A stretch of 64,000 bases of DNA from Ureibacillus endophyticus (lineage in GTDB: Bacteria; Bacillota; Bacilli; Bacillales_A; Planococcaceae), in contig NZ_RBZN01000009.1 of the NCBI RefSeq assembly GCF_003628435.1, forward strand, positions 18,693-82,692. The letters are read 5' to 3'. Position 1 is the stretch's first letter. Each line of letters begins with the position of its first letter. A program made the translations under genes and the position numbers. A model generated the notes under the pieces. That model saw nothing but the letters and a program-made list of their open reading frames with translations, made no database searches and was not told where the DNA came from. This document shows positions 54,050 through 63,291 of the stretch, in pieces.

Positions 54050-54202
54050 ACATAACCACCTCTCTAAATAAAATTGGATACGTAATTTCGCACCCTATTA
54101 TCATACTATACCCATACTAGAAATTGTTTCCAACGATACACATTTAATGCAATCCTATGAAAATGTATTAGACGAGGCACTTCAGGAATAGGTTTTAATT
54201 CA

Positions 54203-54237
54203 AGAAAAAAGTTCTACTAAAAAAAGTAGAACTTTGA
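54203..54237 (-). terminator. Terminator of the beta-propeller membrane protein gene
   Basis: AAAGTTCTACT and AGTAGAACTTT (54208-54218 and 54225-54235) form a perfect 11-bp hairpin, followed on the minus strand by TTTCTTG. Confidence 0.85.
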
Positions 54238-54274
54238 TAATTCATCTGTTCATTAATACATCGCTTCATATTTT

Positions 54275-55594
54275 TTACGCAACCGTTCCTCTTTTCACGA
54301 TAAATCTTAAAGCAAAGGAATAGAGCACGACCACCAGCGTACAACCAAATAACGCTGCCGCTATCATCCCAAGTCCAATGCCGTACCATGGGTCAACGGT
54401 AGCTGCAACAATAAAGCTGCTAATCAATACTAGGATGGATAAAATAACGCTAAAAATGGCTGGGTAATATCTGTTTTTATAATGATAGCTTGCTAAATAT
54501 GTGCTAATTAAGCATAACAAAATGACATACAAAATCGCGACAGTCACTCCATTGGCAAACGTATCTATTATTTTTGATAAGACATGGCTCGACTTTTCAA
54601 GATTTATCGTGATATCGACTGTTTGGATTTTTTCCGTTCCTAAATCCATTACGTGAAGCGTATGCTTTTTAGGATCAAGTGGCCAATTTTTATTTTCTAA
54701 AAAGGCGATTTTATTTTCGTTCTTGAAGAATTTCGGTGATACTACTGATGATTCAAGATTAGTCAGCCTTTTACTTTTTCCACTTTCAATATCAAGTAAA
54801 AATAGCTCGTATTTAAAGAGCGAACTGTCAAATGACTCTTCTGAAATCGTCGTATAAGCTAATTTGCTTTCATCTGGTGAATAGCTGATATAATAGCTTT
54901 CTTCAGGTAACTTATTAGAGCCTGGTGCATCTTTTTCAGTACTTTCTTCAAGGGAAAAAGCAGTTACAACTTCTCTATTCATTTCGAACAAAGTGTAATA
55001 GATTGTTTTTCCATCTTGAGATATAGCCAAATTTTCCATCATAAAATGGTCTTGGTTTGTCAGTTGTTGTATTTCTTTTGTTGCAAGATTCAAAACAAAT
55101 AAATCAAAGCCTTCAGTAGTTTCCCCTTCAACCTTCAAATAATCTTCTGCCGGAGTTGCAATAAAATAAATTTCTTCCCCAGTGTTTGAAAAGACGGCTT
55201 CAGATACATGGGTTTTGTCATCTGTTAATTTCTCTTCCTCATCGCCATTTTTATTCGCAATATATAGTGTGTTAATCTTTTCTGCATTTTGCGCTAAATA
55301 AAGAATTTTCGTTCCATTCTTTGAAAATCTCGGACTATGAAAATTGGCAGATTCCGATTTTGTTAATTTTTCTACTTGCTTTCCATCGATGGTCGAACGA
55401 TAAATATCTTCTTTTCCATCTAAATAATAAGAAAACAGATATTGATCATCATTGGGTGATAAATCGAAGGATTCGCCCATCCCTGTGAAATATCGGTATG
55501 GATTATCATCCCGCAACAGGCTAAACGCAATTGACCCTGCAAGTAAAAGGAATGTAATAAAGATTAAACTAATAAATGATTTTTTGTTTTTCAT
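54275..55594 (-). CDS. TolB-like beta-propeller membrane protein
   Basis: A protein of 439 residues from the ATG at 55594 (MKNKKSFISLIFITFLLLAG), preceded by AGAGGGAAGTG. An N-terminal helix is followed by about 300 extracellular residues with repeated WD40-like (PD40) blades, such as LSPNDDQYLFSYYLDGKEDI, FSKNGTKILYLAQN, FSNTGEEIYFIATP and YSPDESKLAYTT. Three helices at the C-terminus end in a basic tail (RFIVKRGTVA). No TolA/TolR system exists in this group, so it is not a true TolB. Function unknown; possibly a protein-interaction scaffold at the cell surface. Confidence 0.82.
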   Translation of the reverse strand: MKNKKSFISLIFITFLLLAGSIAFSLLRDDNPYRYFTGMGESFDLSPNDDQYLFSYYLDGKEDIYRSTIDGKQVEKLTKSESANFHSPRFSKNGTKILYLAQNAEKINTLYIANKNGDEEEKLTDDKTHVSEAVFSNTGEEIYFIATPAEDYLKVEGETTEGFDLFVLNLATKEIQQLTNQDHFMMENLAISQDGKTIYYTLFEMNREVVTAFSLEESTEKDAPGSNKLPEESYYISYSPDESKLAYTTISEESFDSSLFKYELFLLDIESGKSKRLTNLESSVVSPKFFKNENKIAFLENKNWPLDPKKHTLHVMDLGTEKIQTVDITINLEKSSHVLSKIIDTFANGVTVAILYVILLCLISTYLASYHYKNRYYPAIFSVILSILVLISSFIVAATVDPWYGIGLGMIAAALFGCTLVVVLYSFALRFIVKRGTVA

Positions 55595-56476
55595 ACGCAC
55601 ACTTCCCTCTTTAGGCACTGTTAATCTAACAACTGTGCCGTATTCACACTATCAGCTTGCAATGAAGACTGATTTTTCTGATTTTCAGTGCCATTATTGT
55701 ATTCATCGATTATAGACTGTTTTTATTCCATTTCTCTGAGATTTTTGCATTCATCCGGGGTATGAAGACGTTTTTTTCTAAATTTTCTTGGCATTTTTGT
55801 ATTCATTTGTCTTATGAATGCGTTTTTTACTCGATTTCTCTGAGATTTTTGCATTCATCCGGGGTATGAAGACGTTTTTTTCTAAATTTTCTTGGCATTT
55901 TCGTATTCATTGGCCTTATGAATACGTTTTTTATTCAATTTCCCCGAGATTTTTGCATTCATCCGGGGTATGAAGACGTTTTTTTCTAAATTTTCTTCGC
56001 ATTTTCGTATTCATTGGCCTTATGAATACGTTTTTTATTCAATTTCCCCAAGATTTTTGCATTCATCTGATGTATAAAGACGATTTTTTCTAAGTTTTCT
56101 GGCATTTTTGTATTCATTTGTCTTATGAATGCGTTTTTTACTCGATTTCTCCGAGATTTTTGCATTCATCTGGGGAATGAAGACCATTTTTATAAGTTTT
56201 CTTGGCATCTTTGTATTCATTGGCCTTATGAATACGGTTTTTATTCGAATTCTCTGAGATTTTTGCATTCATCCGGGGTATGAAGACTAATTTGCATGTG
56301 ATTTTAGTACTCATTGATTGGATGAAGACAGTTTTTCATTTACTGGAATTCATCGAAATCTTGTATACAGTTCAAATGCTCAACTGCATTATTAGACGGT
56401 ATATATTGTAAAAAGTTCCAAATTGGAATAAGTTTCGGATAATCTGCTCATCTACGGTACGAAATTAATACTAATA
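55595..56476. other. Intergenic region occupied by a 52-bp repeat array
   Basis: Apart from the array at 55,660-56,340 no gene is seen. The open frames within it arise from the repeats. At the right end a short motif TCGGATAATCTGCT (56435-56448) recurs at 60752-60765. Confidence 0.6.
55660..56340. repeat. 52-bp phased palindromic repeat array B (104-bp dimers)
   Basis: About 13 units built on the same TTCAT-N-ATGAA palindrome as array A. Using the same marker base, copies fall at 55764, 55816, 55868, 55920, 55972, 56024, 56076, 56127, 56179, 56230, 56282 and 56334: steps of 52 with two of 51. Two kinds of unit alternate (TTCATCCGGGGTATGAAGAC and TTCATTGGCCTTATGAATAC), giving a 104-bp higher-order period. 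T-runs (TTTTTT) follow each palindrome. Confidence 0.9.
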
Positions 56477-57160
56477 TCATAACTTTTTAAATAGTACACT
56501 TATCTCTCCAAAGCAATACTCATCAACCCAATCAATATATTTTTCATATAACGGCCGAATTGTTTCAATATCCTTTGCGATGACTTCACATCCTCTGTCA
56601 TCATAAATGTAAAAAATGATATCCTTCGTTGTGTTGATGAAAAAGATATCTGGCTCGTATAAACCAAATGGGTTGTGTAATCTTGGTTGTAATTCGTGAA
56701 AATCTTGGTTACAAATTGCCTTAATTAAAAGTTCATAGCGAAGATCTTGTTTTTGACAGTACAAAGAGAATTGGGATGTACATTTTTCCATAGCGTCTTC
56801 TTCATCATCAAACATATATGGAAGCCTTGTTTGTTTTAGTCGATAACGCAGATTTTTATTTTTAACGTAATGATGATAAACTTTCATTTTCTTTCTACTT
56901 GTCTTGTAATCGTTCTTATACTGATAAATATTCGTAACCAAATAAAGTTGATCACCATCTGAGAACAGTTCATTAAACAATGTTGTTGCTTGGTAATAAA
57001 CTGTGTTGAAATAATGTGGGTTGAGTTCATCTGAGTTACTTTTTATTTGATAAAGACCTTTTGCTAATTCAAAATGAATACTATTCTTCCATTGATAATA
57101 AAGACTTGGCCTTAACACAAGCCCAGGGAATTTCTTATCTAGATACTCACTTAATTGCAT
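56477..57160 (-). CDS. DUF3885 domain protein
   Basis: A soluble protein of 227 residues from the ATG at 57160 (MQLSEYLDKKFPGLVLRPSL), with TTGGAGAGTATAT upstream. The blocks HFELAKGLYQI, LVTNIYQYKND, YHHYVKNKNLRYRLKQTRLP and the C-terminal FYIYDDRGCEVIAKD fit the DUF3885 family. Function unknown; relatives are often duplicated in Bacillus and some workers link them to toxin-immunity loci, which is not supported by the neighbours here. Confidence 0.82.
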   Translation of the reverse strand: MQLSEYLDKKFPGLVLRPSLYYQWKNSIHFELAKGLYQIKSNSDELNPHYFNTVYYQATTLFNELFSDGDQLYLVTNIYQYKNDYKTSRKKMKVYHHYVKNKNLRYRLKQTRLPYMFDDEEDAMEKCTSQFSLYCQKQDLRYELLIKAICNQDFHELQPRLHNPFGLYEPDIFFINTTKDIIFYIYDDRGCEVIAKDIETIRPLYEKYIDWVDEYCFGEISVLFKKL

Positions 57161-57224
57161 ATATACTCTCCAATCTACAAGTGTCGGATAATATGAAAAC
57201 AGACGCTCCTTCATTAAATTATCC

Positions 57225-57262
57225 CACTAAAAAAGTGCCCATTCTAGAAAGAATTGAGCACC
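57225..57262 (-). terminator. Terminator of the SLAP gene
   Basis: On the minus strand GTGC...ATTCT pairs with AGAAT...GCAC, followed by TTTTTTAG, about 50 nt after the SLAP stop. Confidence 0.7.
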
Positions 57263-57308
57263 TATAGCTTATTTCTCCAATTGACATTCGTTCGGGCAAA
57301 TCTACAAC

Positions 57309-57698
57309 TTATGTATACACAGGATGAATCTCCATCTGCCCATTTTCATAGGAAGTCTTCGTGATGTAGCTTCCTTTTGGAAATATAAATGTCCATGGCA
57401 TACTTACTTTTGCCGGGATTTCAAGTGCTGGTAGAGTGAAAAGATTCTCCGCAATGAGTTCCCCTTCAATCGTATAACTCACTTTCGTATCCTTAAATGT
57501 AAGAATAGTATTCGAAAAGTTATGAACTAATGCTGTTACTAGTAATGCTTCTTGATGATTGATAGCCACTCGTACAGTCGTACAAGTAATCTCCAAACTA
57601 TTAAAATGTTTTGATTGATTAAATATTTCTTGAATATTCATTCTGTCTTGAGTAGACAAAGCTTTTTCCCAAGATGCTTCAAACTGTAATTGCTGCAT
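57309..57698 (-). CDS. SLAP domain protein
   Basis: A protein of 129 residues. The sequence QFEASWEKALSTQDRMNIQE, VRVAINHQEALLVTALVHN and ALEIPAKVSMPWTFIFPKGS matches the SLAP (surface-layer-associated) domain found in many Bacillales. There is no signal peptide, so it is likely cytoplasmic despite the family name. Function unknown. Ribosome binding site AAAGGGGATTTGAC. It follows a small membrane protein by 13 nt and is probably cotranscribed with it. Confidence 0.8.
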   Translation of the reverse strand: MQQLQFEASWEKALSTQDRMNIQEIFNQSKHFNSLEITCTTVRVAINHQEALLVTALVHNFSNTILTFKDTKVSYTIEGELIAENLFTLPALEIPAKVSMPWTFIFPKGSYITKTSYENGQMEIHPVYT

Positions 57699-57711
57699 GT
57701 CAAATCCCCTT

Positions 57712-57906
57712 TTATTTCAGCCGTTTTTCCTCTTTAATTTCCTTTGCTAAATGTAAAATTAATAATACCATGCCTGCAAAAGAAACAAGTAAACTGATGA
57801 TAAAACCAATTAGCCATGAGTTAAATGTTATTTGTATGTCAGTAAACATAAATATAGCAATTAATACGATTCCTATAAACATGAATAAAAATCCTAGTTT
57901 TTTCAC
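57712..57906 (-). CDS. Small two-helix membrane protein
   Basis: A protein of 64 residues from a GTG at 57906 (MKKLGFLFMFIGIVLIAIFM), chosen because GAGGAG lies 7-8 nt upstream; the ATG at 57933 has no ribosome binding site. Two helices (about 4-22 and 32-52) with a basic C-terminus (KEIKEEKRLK). No family recognised. Probably an operon partner of the SLAP gene. Confidence 0.7.
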   Translation of the reverse strand: MKKLGFLFMFIGIVLIAIFMFTDIQITFNSWLIGFIISLLVSFAGMVLLILHLAKEIKEEKRLK

Positions 57907-58073
57907 GATTCTGCTCCTCATCTGTTTTGTCATAGAATAATATTCCCAGATAATTTTATTCCCAACCAGTAAAAAATCTAATTTTCAAACTCGCTAATAG
58001 TAGATTTCTACCTTATATAAATAGTAAAATTATGCTATTATTGTATAGTTATTGTAACGAGGGGGGATGCATC

Positions 58074-60083
58074 ATGAACAAACAAGCAAGAAGAAAATCT
58101 AGTATGACAGTAAGAAAAAAGTTGTGGCTATCTTTTATAATCATTCTTATTGTCCCGAGTATTTTGGTAGGGGGATTTGCATTTTCATTTGCAAAATCTG
58201 TTGTAAAAGACGATATGATGAAATCTGCTTCACAATCTGTTGATTATCTAAATGAAAATATTAAAGAGTTTTTCGAACCAAAAATTAAAGATATTGAATA
58301 TCTTGCTGAGACGATTAATGCTTCGGAAGTGAAAGTAAAAGCGAAATCGAATCTTGGTTATAGTACAACTGTCGAAAATCAATTAAAAACATATAAAGCC
58401 ATTCATTCAGAATTAGAACTTACTTCGATTGGAACCGAACAAGGCGTTTATATGAATGCTCCATCAACGGTTGTCAATCCTCTTAATTTTGACCCAAGAA
58501 AACAAGACTGGTATCAACAAGCAATGGCCAATAAAAGTGAAGCGATTATTACATCACCTTATATATCGAGCGCTACTGGACAATTAGTTGTGACGATTGC
58601 GAAATCAACAAAAGATGGACAAGGGGTAATAGCAATCAATGTTAATCTGGAAGAAATCGCAAAATTAACAGAATCCATTACGATAGGAAATAATGGTTAT
58701 GCTTATATTTTAGACGCAGATCGTAAATATGTTTACCATCCGCAACAAGAAATCGGGTCTCATGCGCCGGAAAATGAAGAATCTGAAAACCTGTATAAAA
58801 GTGAAAATGGAACATTCCATTATGTACATGAAGGCAAAGACGAAAAGGAAATGTTTTTTACAACGAACGAAATTACTGGCTGGAAATTAGCTGGAACAAT
58901 GTATTCGAAAGAAATTGATGAAAATGCGTTACCTATTTTAATCAATACGATTATTGTCATTGTTGCGAGTGTAATTATTGGTGGCATTGTCATTATTTTA
59001 ATTATTCGTTCAATCACTAATCCAATTCATTCGTTGAATCGTGCAGCTGAAAAAATTGCAGAAGGTGATTTTACTGAAAAAATTACTCTTCGTTCAAACG
59101 ATGAAATTGGGAAGCTCGGCAATAGTTTTAATAGTATGGTGAACACCTTAAATGGTATTATCGTAAACTTAAAACAAACGATTGATCATTTGGCTTCTTC
59201 ATCAGAACAACTTACCGCTAGTTCTACTCAGACATCATCTGCAACGGAACAAGTAGCTTCAGCTATTCAGGAAATCGCTAGTGGTGTAGAAAAATCAACT
59301 GAAAAACTTGAAGAAAATGAAAAATCCTTAGTTAATACATTGGAATCGATTTTAAGAATTTCAGAGCAATCTGAAGAAGTTGCAGAACTTGCGAGAAAAT
59401 CCTCAAAAGAAGCGGAAGATGGAAAACAATCCGTTGAAGCGAATCTTGAGCAAATGAAATTTATCAATGAATCTGTAAGCAAGTCAAATGAAGTCATTCA
59501 ATCTTTATCTCATCGTTCTAAAGAAATTGGAGAGATTTTGCAAGTGATCAATGATATTGCAGACCAAACGAACTTACTTGCACTAAACGCGGCAATTGAA
59601 GCGGCAAGAGCTGGTGAGCACGGAAAAGGATTTGCAGTAGTAGCCGATGAAGTGAGAAAACTTGCAGAACAATCACAAACTTCTACTAAGTTAATAGGTG
59701 AAATTATTACGAGCATCCAAAAGGACACAGAAATGTCGGTGAAAATGATGGGTGAAGTACTCCGCAATGCAAATCAAGGTGTAACTGTTACTGAAGCATC
59801 TGCTGAGAAATTTATGCATATCATCGAAAACTCTCGCAATATTACGCCACAGATTGAAGAAATTACGGTTACGATGGAAAACATCCAGGAAAGTGTGAAG
59901 GATGTTGTGGCAAACGCTAAACTTCTTACAGAATTAGGACAGGAAAATGCAGCAAGTTCCGAGGAAGTAGCTGCATCCACAGAAGAGCAATTAGCATCCA
60001 TGGAAGAAATCAACTCTTCTGCTAACTCCCTTGCTAATCTGGCGGAAGAATTAAGAGATGTTGTGAACAAGTTTAAAATTTAA
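58074..60083 (+). CDS. Methyl-accepting chemotaxis protein with double-Cache sensor
   Basis: A chemoreceptor of 669 residues from the ATG at 58074 ([20 protein letters not shown]), preceded by AGGGGGGATGCATC. Helix 1 is about 20-42. The extracellular domain (about 43-285) is a dCache_1 sensor with [20 protein letters not shown] and [14 protein letters not shown], in which DxRxxxWY is the amino-acid/ligand-binding signature. Helix 2 is about 287-310, then HAMP, then the signalling domain with [19 protein letters not shown] and [15 protein letters not shown]. It probably senses an amino acid or organic acid directly. Confidence 0.95.
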   Translation: MNKQARRKSSMTVRKKLWLSFIIILIVPSILVGGFAFSFAKSVVKDDMMKSASQSVDYLNENIKEFFEPKIKDIEYLAETINASEVKVKAKSNLGYSTTVENQLKTYKAIHSELELTSIGTEQGVYMNAPSTVVNPLNFDPRKQDWYQQAMANKSEAIITSPYISSATGQLVVTIAKSTKDGQGVIAINVNLEEIAKLTESITIGNNGYAYILDADRKYVYHPQQEIGSHAPENEESENLYKSENGTFHYVHEGKDEKEMFFTTNEITGWKLAGTMYSKEIDENALPILINTIIVIVASVIIGGIVIILIIRSITNPIHSLNRAAEKIAEGDFTEKITLRSNDEIGKLGNSFNSMVNTLNGIIVNLKQTIDHLASSSEQLTASSTQTSSATEQVASAIQEIASGVEKSTEKLEENEKSLVNTLESILRISEQSEEVAELARKSSKEAEDGKQSVEANLEQMKFINESVSKSNEVIQSLSHRSKEIGEILQVINDIADQTNLLALNAAIEAARAGEHGKGFAVVADEVRKLAEQSQTSTKLIGEIITSIQKDTEMSVKMMGEVLRNANQGVTVTEASAEKFMHIIENSRNITPQIEEITVTMENIQESVKDVVANAKLLTELGQENAASSEEVAASTEEQLASMEEINSSANSLANLAEELRDVVNKFKI

Positions 60084-60125
60084 CGTACCCGGTACACAAA
60101 CAATTCTGAAAATTTAATGCAATTT

Positions 60126-60174
60126 AAAGCTAAGTATTTGGGATTGCACTCCCCTCAAGTACTTAGCTTTTTCA
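60126..60174 (+). terminator. Terminator of the chemoreceptor gene
   Basis: AAAGCTAAGTA pairs with TACTTAGCTTT, followed by TTCATTTC, about 45 nt after the stop. Confidence 0.8.
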
Positions 60175-60254
60175 TTTCTATGTTTCAGTGACTTTTACCC
60201 AATCGGATTTGTTTTAAAAGCATATTGTTAAAAAAACCGTTTTGAGGTGATTAT

Positions 60255-60701
60255 TTGAGTAAGTTCAATGCTGAAAAACTTTCTGTTGAATACAGAGATG
60301 GCGTAACAGCAAGAAATCCAATACTTCAAAGAAAATATACCCTCACTCACTCTGATTCCACGGGTGAACTATTTTTAACAATTGGCACTCAATATGCTTG
60401 GGATAAAGTCAATCAGACGACGAGAGATGAAGTATTAGGTAATTGGAATAGTAATGGGTATTACGATGTTTATGTTTATCTCGATCAAGGAGAGCATGAT
60501 TTCGCCACAGCAACGAGACGAAATGAGATTTTCAAACGGGAATTACCGCTAGCATTGACGGCAATCCGTTATGGTGATCGATACTTATTCAACCAATTTC
60601 CAAATCTCGATTCTGCTTTTATCATCGTTCACTTTATATCTTCTTATCCTCAACTAGCTCGACAAGAGAACTGGGGTACATTTCATAATTTTAAGGATTG
60701 A
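60255..60701 (+). CDS. Staygreen family protein (Mg-dechelatase homologue)
   Basis: A protein of 148 residues with a TTG start supported by GAGGTGATTAT. The pattern SKFNAEKLSVEYRDGVT, RKYTLTHSDSTGELFLTIG, TTRDEVLGNW and IFKRELPLALTAIRYGDRYL then VHFISSYPQLARQENWGT matches the staygreen family. Plant SGR removes magnesium from chlorophyll a; some bacterial homologues have been reported to have the activity. This organism shows no sign of chlorophyll, so the substrate may be another tetrapyrrole or the protein may have a different role. A single gene. Confidence 0.87.
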   Translation: MSKFNAEKLSVEYRDGVTARNPILQRKYTLTHSDSTGELFLTIGTQYAWDKVNQTTRDEVLGNWNSNGYYDVYVYLDQGEHDFATATRRNEIFKRELPLALTAIRYGDRYLFNQFPNLDSAFIIVHFISSYPQLARQENWGTFHNFKD

Positions 60702-60776
60702 AATATGCTTTAGTAGTATGTTTTAATCCTTTTTAATTTGTATTATAAGTGTCGGATAATCTGCTATACTTGCCAC

Positions 60777-60806
60777 AAAAAAGCGATTGCTGTTCGCAAC
60801 CGCCCC
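60777..60806 (-). terminator. Terminator of the hypothetical protein gene at 60.8 kb
   Basis: On the minus strand GCGGTTGC pairs with GCAATCGC (one mismatch) around GAACA, followed by TTTTTTG. Confidence 0.75.
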
Positions 60807-60808
60807 GT

Positions 60809-61291
60809 TTATAATATTTCCACTGTTTCATTAAATGACATGCCAAAGTATTTGTATTTGATATGAACCGTATGGATAGCATTAGGATGAATTACGCTGA
60901 TACCATATATTTCATCATTTTCAGAAGCCATTCCCTCATCTAATTTTTCAAAATTAGCAGATGGTGAAGTGCCAGATTTGATTGAAACCTGTTTCATATC
61001 CGTAAAAACATATTCTTTCGCTTCTACATTTCTGAAGTCGTCCGTCACGATAAATCCTTGTAATGCATTACTCTTTTGGATTTTAACATCTGAAGCTTTT
61101 TCATGCTGATTAACAACAACCTCTACTATTTTCAAATTACGAAAACCATTATTCCCGATACCGACGACAACGGATTTGTTATCTTCACTATAGCCAAGAG
61201 TACCGATTTCTATGGGTGGGTTAAATTTTATGAAGGCTAGACCCCCACCAAATATAAATAATAGGAGAATAGCGAAATAAACTTTTTTCAT
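60809..61291 (-). CDS. Signal-anchored protein of unknown function
   Basis: A protein of 160 residues with an N-terminal signal anchor (KKVYFAILLLFIFGGGLAF) and a beta-rich extracellular domain (SVVVGIGNNGFRNLKIVEVV, HTVHIKYKYFGMSFNETV). It lacks a lipobox. The domain has an Ig-like appearance, which is inference only. No family recognised. Divergent from the PH-domain gene. Confidence 0.72.
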   Translation of the reverse strand: MKKVYFAILLLFIFGGGLAFIKFNPPIEIGTLGYSEDNKSVVVGIGNNGFRNLKIVEVVVNQHEKASDVKIQKSNALQGFIVTDDFRNVEAKEYVFTDMKQVSIKSGTSPSANFEKLDEGMASENDEIYGISVIHPNAIHTVHIKYKYFGMSFNETVEIL

Positions 61292-61367
61292 TTTACTAGT
61301 CTACTTTCTTTGATAATTTTTGAAACCAATCTAATGCATCGAACGTATGAAAAAATGAGGTGATACT

Positions 61368-61778
61368 ATGATGTTTTCGTCAATAAAGGATATTTGGATG
61401 GGGATTGTTATTTGGATTTTGATTGGTGCATTTAGTTGGCTTTTCTATCAAACTGCTTTCATTCAAAAAAATGCGTTCGGTTCAATGCTTCTGCTTGCAC
61501 TTGTCACTTTATTAGCAGCAGTCTGGTTTAGTACTCACTATATAATTGAAGATGATGTCCTTCACATTACATATGGACCTCTGAAAAAGGCGATACATAT
61601 AAACGAAATACGCTCTATTCGGTATACAACAAATCCATTTGTTGCCCCTTCCCTTTCCGCGCAACGCATCGAAGTTAATTACGGGAAATTTCAAACCGTT
61701 CAAATTTCGCCTAAGGATAAAGTTGTATTTGTAAATGAATTAAGAGAAAAGAACCCCAACATTCAACTAGATATCTAG
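61368..61778 (+). CDS. Two-helix membrane protein with bacterial PH-like domain
   Basis: A protein of 136 residues. Two helices (about 8-30 and 36-55) are followed by a PH-like domain with YIIEDDVLHITYGPLKKAIH, EIRSIRYTTNPFVAPSLSAQ and the end VNELREKNPNIQLD. This is typical of small PH_6-type membrane proteins in Bacillus. Function unknown. Ribosome binding site GAGGTGATACT. Confidence 0.82.
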   Translation: MMFSSIKDIWMGIVIWILIGAFSWLFYQTAFIQKNAFGSMLLLALVTLLAAVWFSTHYIIEDDVLHITYGPLKKAIHINEIRSIRYTTNPFVAPSLSAQRIEVNYGKFQTVQISPKDKVVFVNELREKNPNIQLDI

Positions 61779-61782
61779 CACC

Positions 61783-61815
61783 CAACCTCATTATTGAGGT
61801 TCTTTTTTTCTCCAG
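61783..61815 (+). terminator. Terminator of the PH-like protein gene
   Basis: AACCTCA-TTAT-TGAGGTT followed by CTTTTTTTC, 5 nt after the stop. Confidence 0.9.
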
Positions 61816-61820
61816 AGAAT

Positions 61821-63068
61821 CTAAATTTCATCCAATGATACTACTTCACCACTTGCTGCATTTACACTGTAACGGCAATCTAGCTTTCCGCATAAGACAT
61901 ATTGTTGTTGTTTTTCATCATAAACAAAGGTTGGTATTAGCTCGAAATACTCTTCCAACATTTCATATGCGTCTTCTTTTGTAATCGTACCTTTGTCTGA
62001 TGGTTGGAATTCATTAAAGGTTTCCAACATAACATCATTATCCATGTAATTGTCTACTTTAAAATGCTCTGGATCAATCCAAACTTTCATTTTCCTTTGA
62101 AACACATAATTATCTTGTGAATTGGCTTTTAATGTTGCGTGAATATATCCTTTTTCACGACTTAGCGATTTTAGCACCCATTTTCCTGAATCGTTTGGAT
62201 ATTCTTGACGTAAAAAATCCCTCACAGCTGAGATGCACTTTTCTTGTTCAAGCTCTGTAATTGGGAATATATCAGGAGAAGGTTCACTTGCAAAGGCTTG
62301 TTCTGCTGATATCTCCCCCATCCAATTAATGTATTTTCGTTCAAAGGACTTATTCAAGGGCTCTTCCCAATAGATTATATGGTCCACTTTCTCGTCCTTA
62401 AAAATCTCAAATGGAATTGTTCTTGTACCATCATTTGTTATATAAATCTCTTCTACTGCATAAATCGAGTATAATTTTTTCTCTTCATAAGATGGAAAAT
62501 TAATTAGTTTGATTTGTTCTTTTTTCAAATGGTCTATTTTATCGAGATTCAGTGAAAACTCTTCTGCTACTTCTATTGAAGGAAACTCACCAAATACAGA
62601 AAATAAAGTTAGCTTGCCTTCTTCGTTAAACTTGATATTAATCCATCCTGAAGGGGATACGGAGATACTATTAATGCATGCCTTAAAATAAACTTCCCCT
62701 TTTTCTTCTTTATGTATTTGAAAATGTTTCCCATAAGTTAAACCCGTTTCATTTTCCACCCATTCAATGATTTCTTCCATCTCACCATTAAATACAAACC
62801 CATTTTCTGTATAAGACTTGCCCATAACAAAAATTACACTAGTAAACTTTCGATTTTCAATATTAATCTCGATACAAGCTGTGCCGTCTGGATTTGAATC
62901 GTCATCATCTTTTTCAGCATGATTTGGAAAAAACTCCATTCCAAGTGTATAAACTGTCTCATTGAAGGAATTAACCGTGCGATTGAAGTAATAGTTTTGT
63001 AGGTAGTATTGATTTAATCCAAATTTATTTATTGTATACTCCACTAATTCTTGTACTCTAGTATCCAA
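61821..63068 (-). CDS. YcdB/DUF4901-like protein of unknown function
   Basis: A soluble acidic protein of 415 residues with a TTG start (MDTRVQELVEYTINKFGLNQ) after GTGAGGT. Repeated PepSY/YcdB-like units are suggested by FNEEGKLTLFSVFGEFPSI and TITKEDAYEMLEEYFELIPT near 370, ending in CRYSVNAASGEVVSLDEI. No signal peptide or membrane segment is seen, unlike the exported relatives. The family assignment is tentative. It is probably the last gene of a three-gene operon with the small protein at 63.1 kb and the four-helix protein at 63.3 kb. Confidence 0.65.
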   Translation of the reverse strand: MDTRVQELVEYTINKFGLNQYYLQNYYFNRTVNSFNETVYTLGMEFFPNHAEKDDDDSNPDGTACIEINIENRKFTSVIFVMGKSYTENGFVFNGEMEEIIEWVENETGLTYGKHFQIHKEEKGEVYFKACINSISVSPSGWINIKFNEEGKLTLFSVFGEFPSIEVAEEFSLNLDKIDHLKKEQIKLINFPSYEEKKLYSIYAVEEIYITNDGTRTIPFEIFKDEKVDHIIYWEEPLNKSFERKYINWMGEISAEQAFASEPSPDIFPITELEQEKCISAVRDFLRQEYPNDSGKWVLKSLSREKGYIHATLKANSQDNYVFQRKMKVWIDPEHFKVDNYMDNDVMLETFNEFQPSDKGTITKEDAYEMLEEYFELIPTFVYDEKQQQYVLCGKLDCRYSVNAASGEVVSLDEI

Positions 63069-63134
63069 TGATTCAACCTCACTTTATTTTTACTCATCCT
63101 CTTATTCCTTTTTCCATTTGTATGGCACTTTTGA

Positions 63135-63284
63135 CTAGTTGTAGAGAAGCATAATGAGGAACGTGACAAACCCTACCCCGATATTATCCATCCACCTGAT
63201 TTCATTATTCATAACAAATTGATATAAAGTTAATACCCCAAAATTTATTAGTGGGAATTGAATACTTTCCTTTAACAACTTCAT
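63135..63284 (-). CDS. Small two-helix membrane protein (about 48 residues)
   Basis: A short reading frame between two larger minus-strand genes. AAAGGGGG precedes ATGAAGTTG: the ATG (63284) abuts the ribosome binding site, while the TTG at 63278 has better spacing. The translation (KLLKESIQFPLINFGVLTLY, then QFVMNNEIRWMDNIGVGFVT, ending FLIMLLYN) gives two short hydrophobic stretches around a charged turn. It begins 7 nt after the upstream gene's stop, so it is likely cotranscribed. No family recognised. Confidence 0.6.
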   Translation of the reverse strand: MKLLKESIQFPLINFGVLTLYQFVMNNEIRWMDNIGVGFVTFLIMLLYN

Positions 63285-63291
63285 CCCCCTT

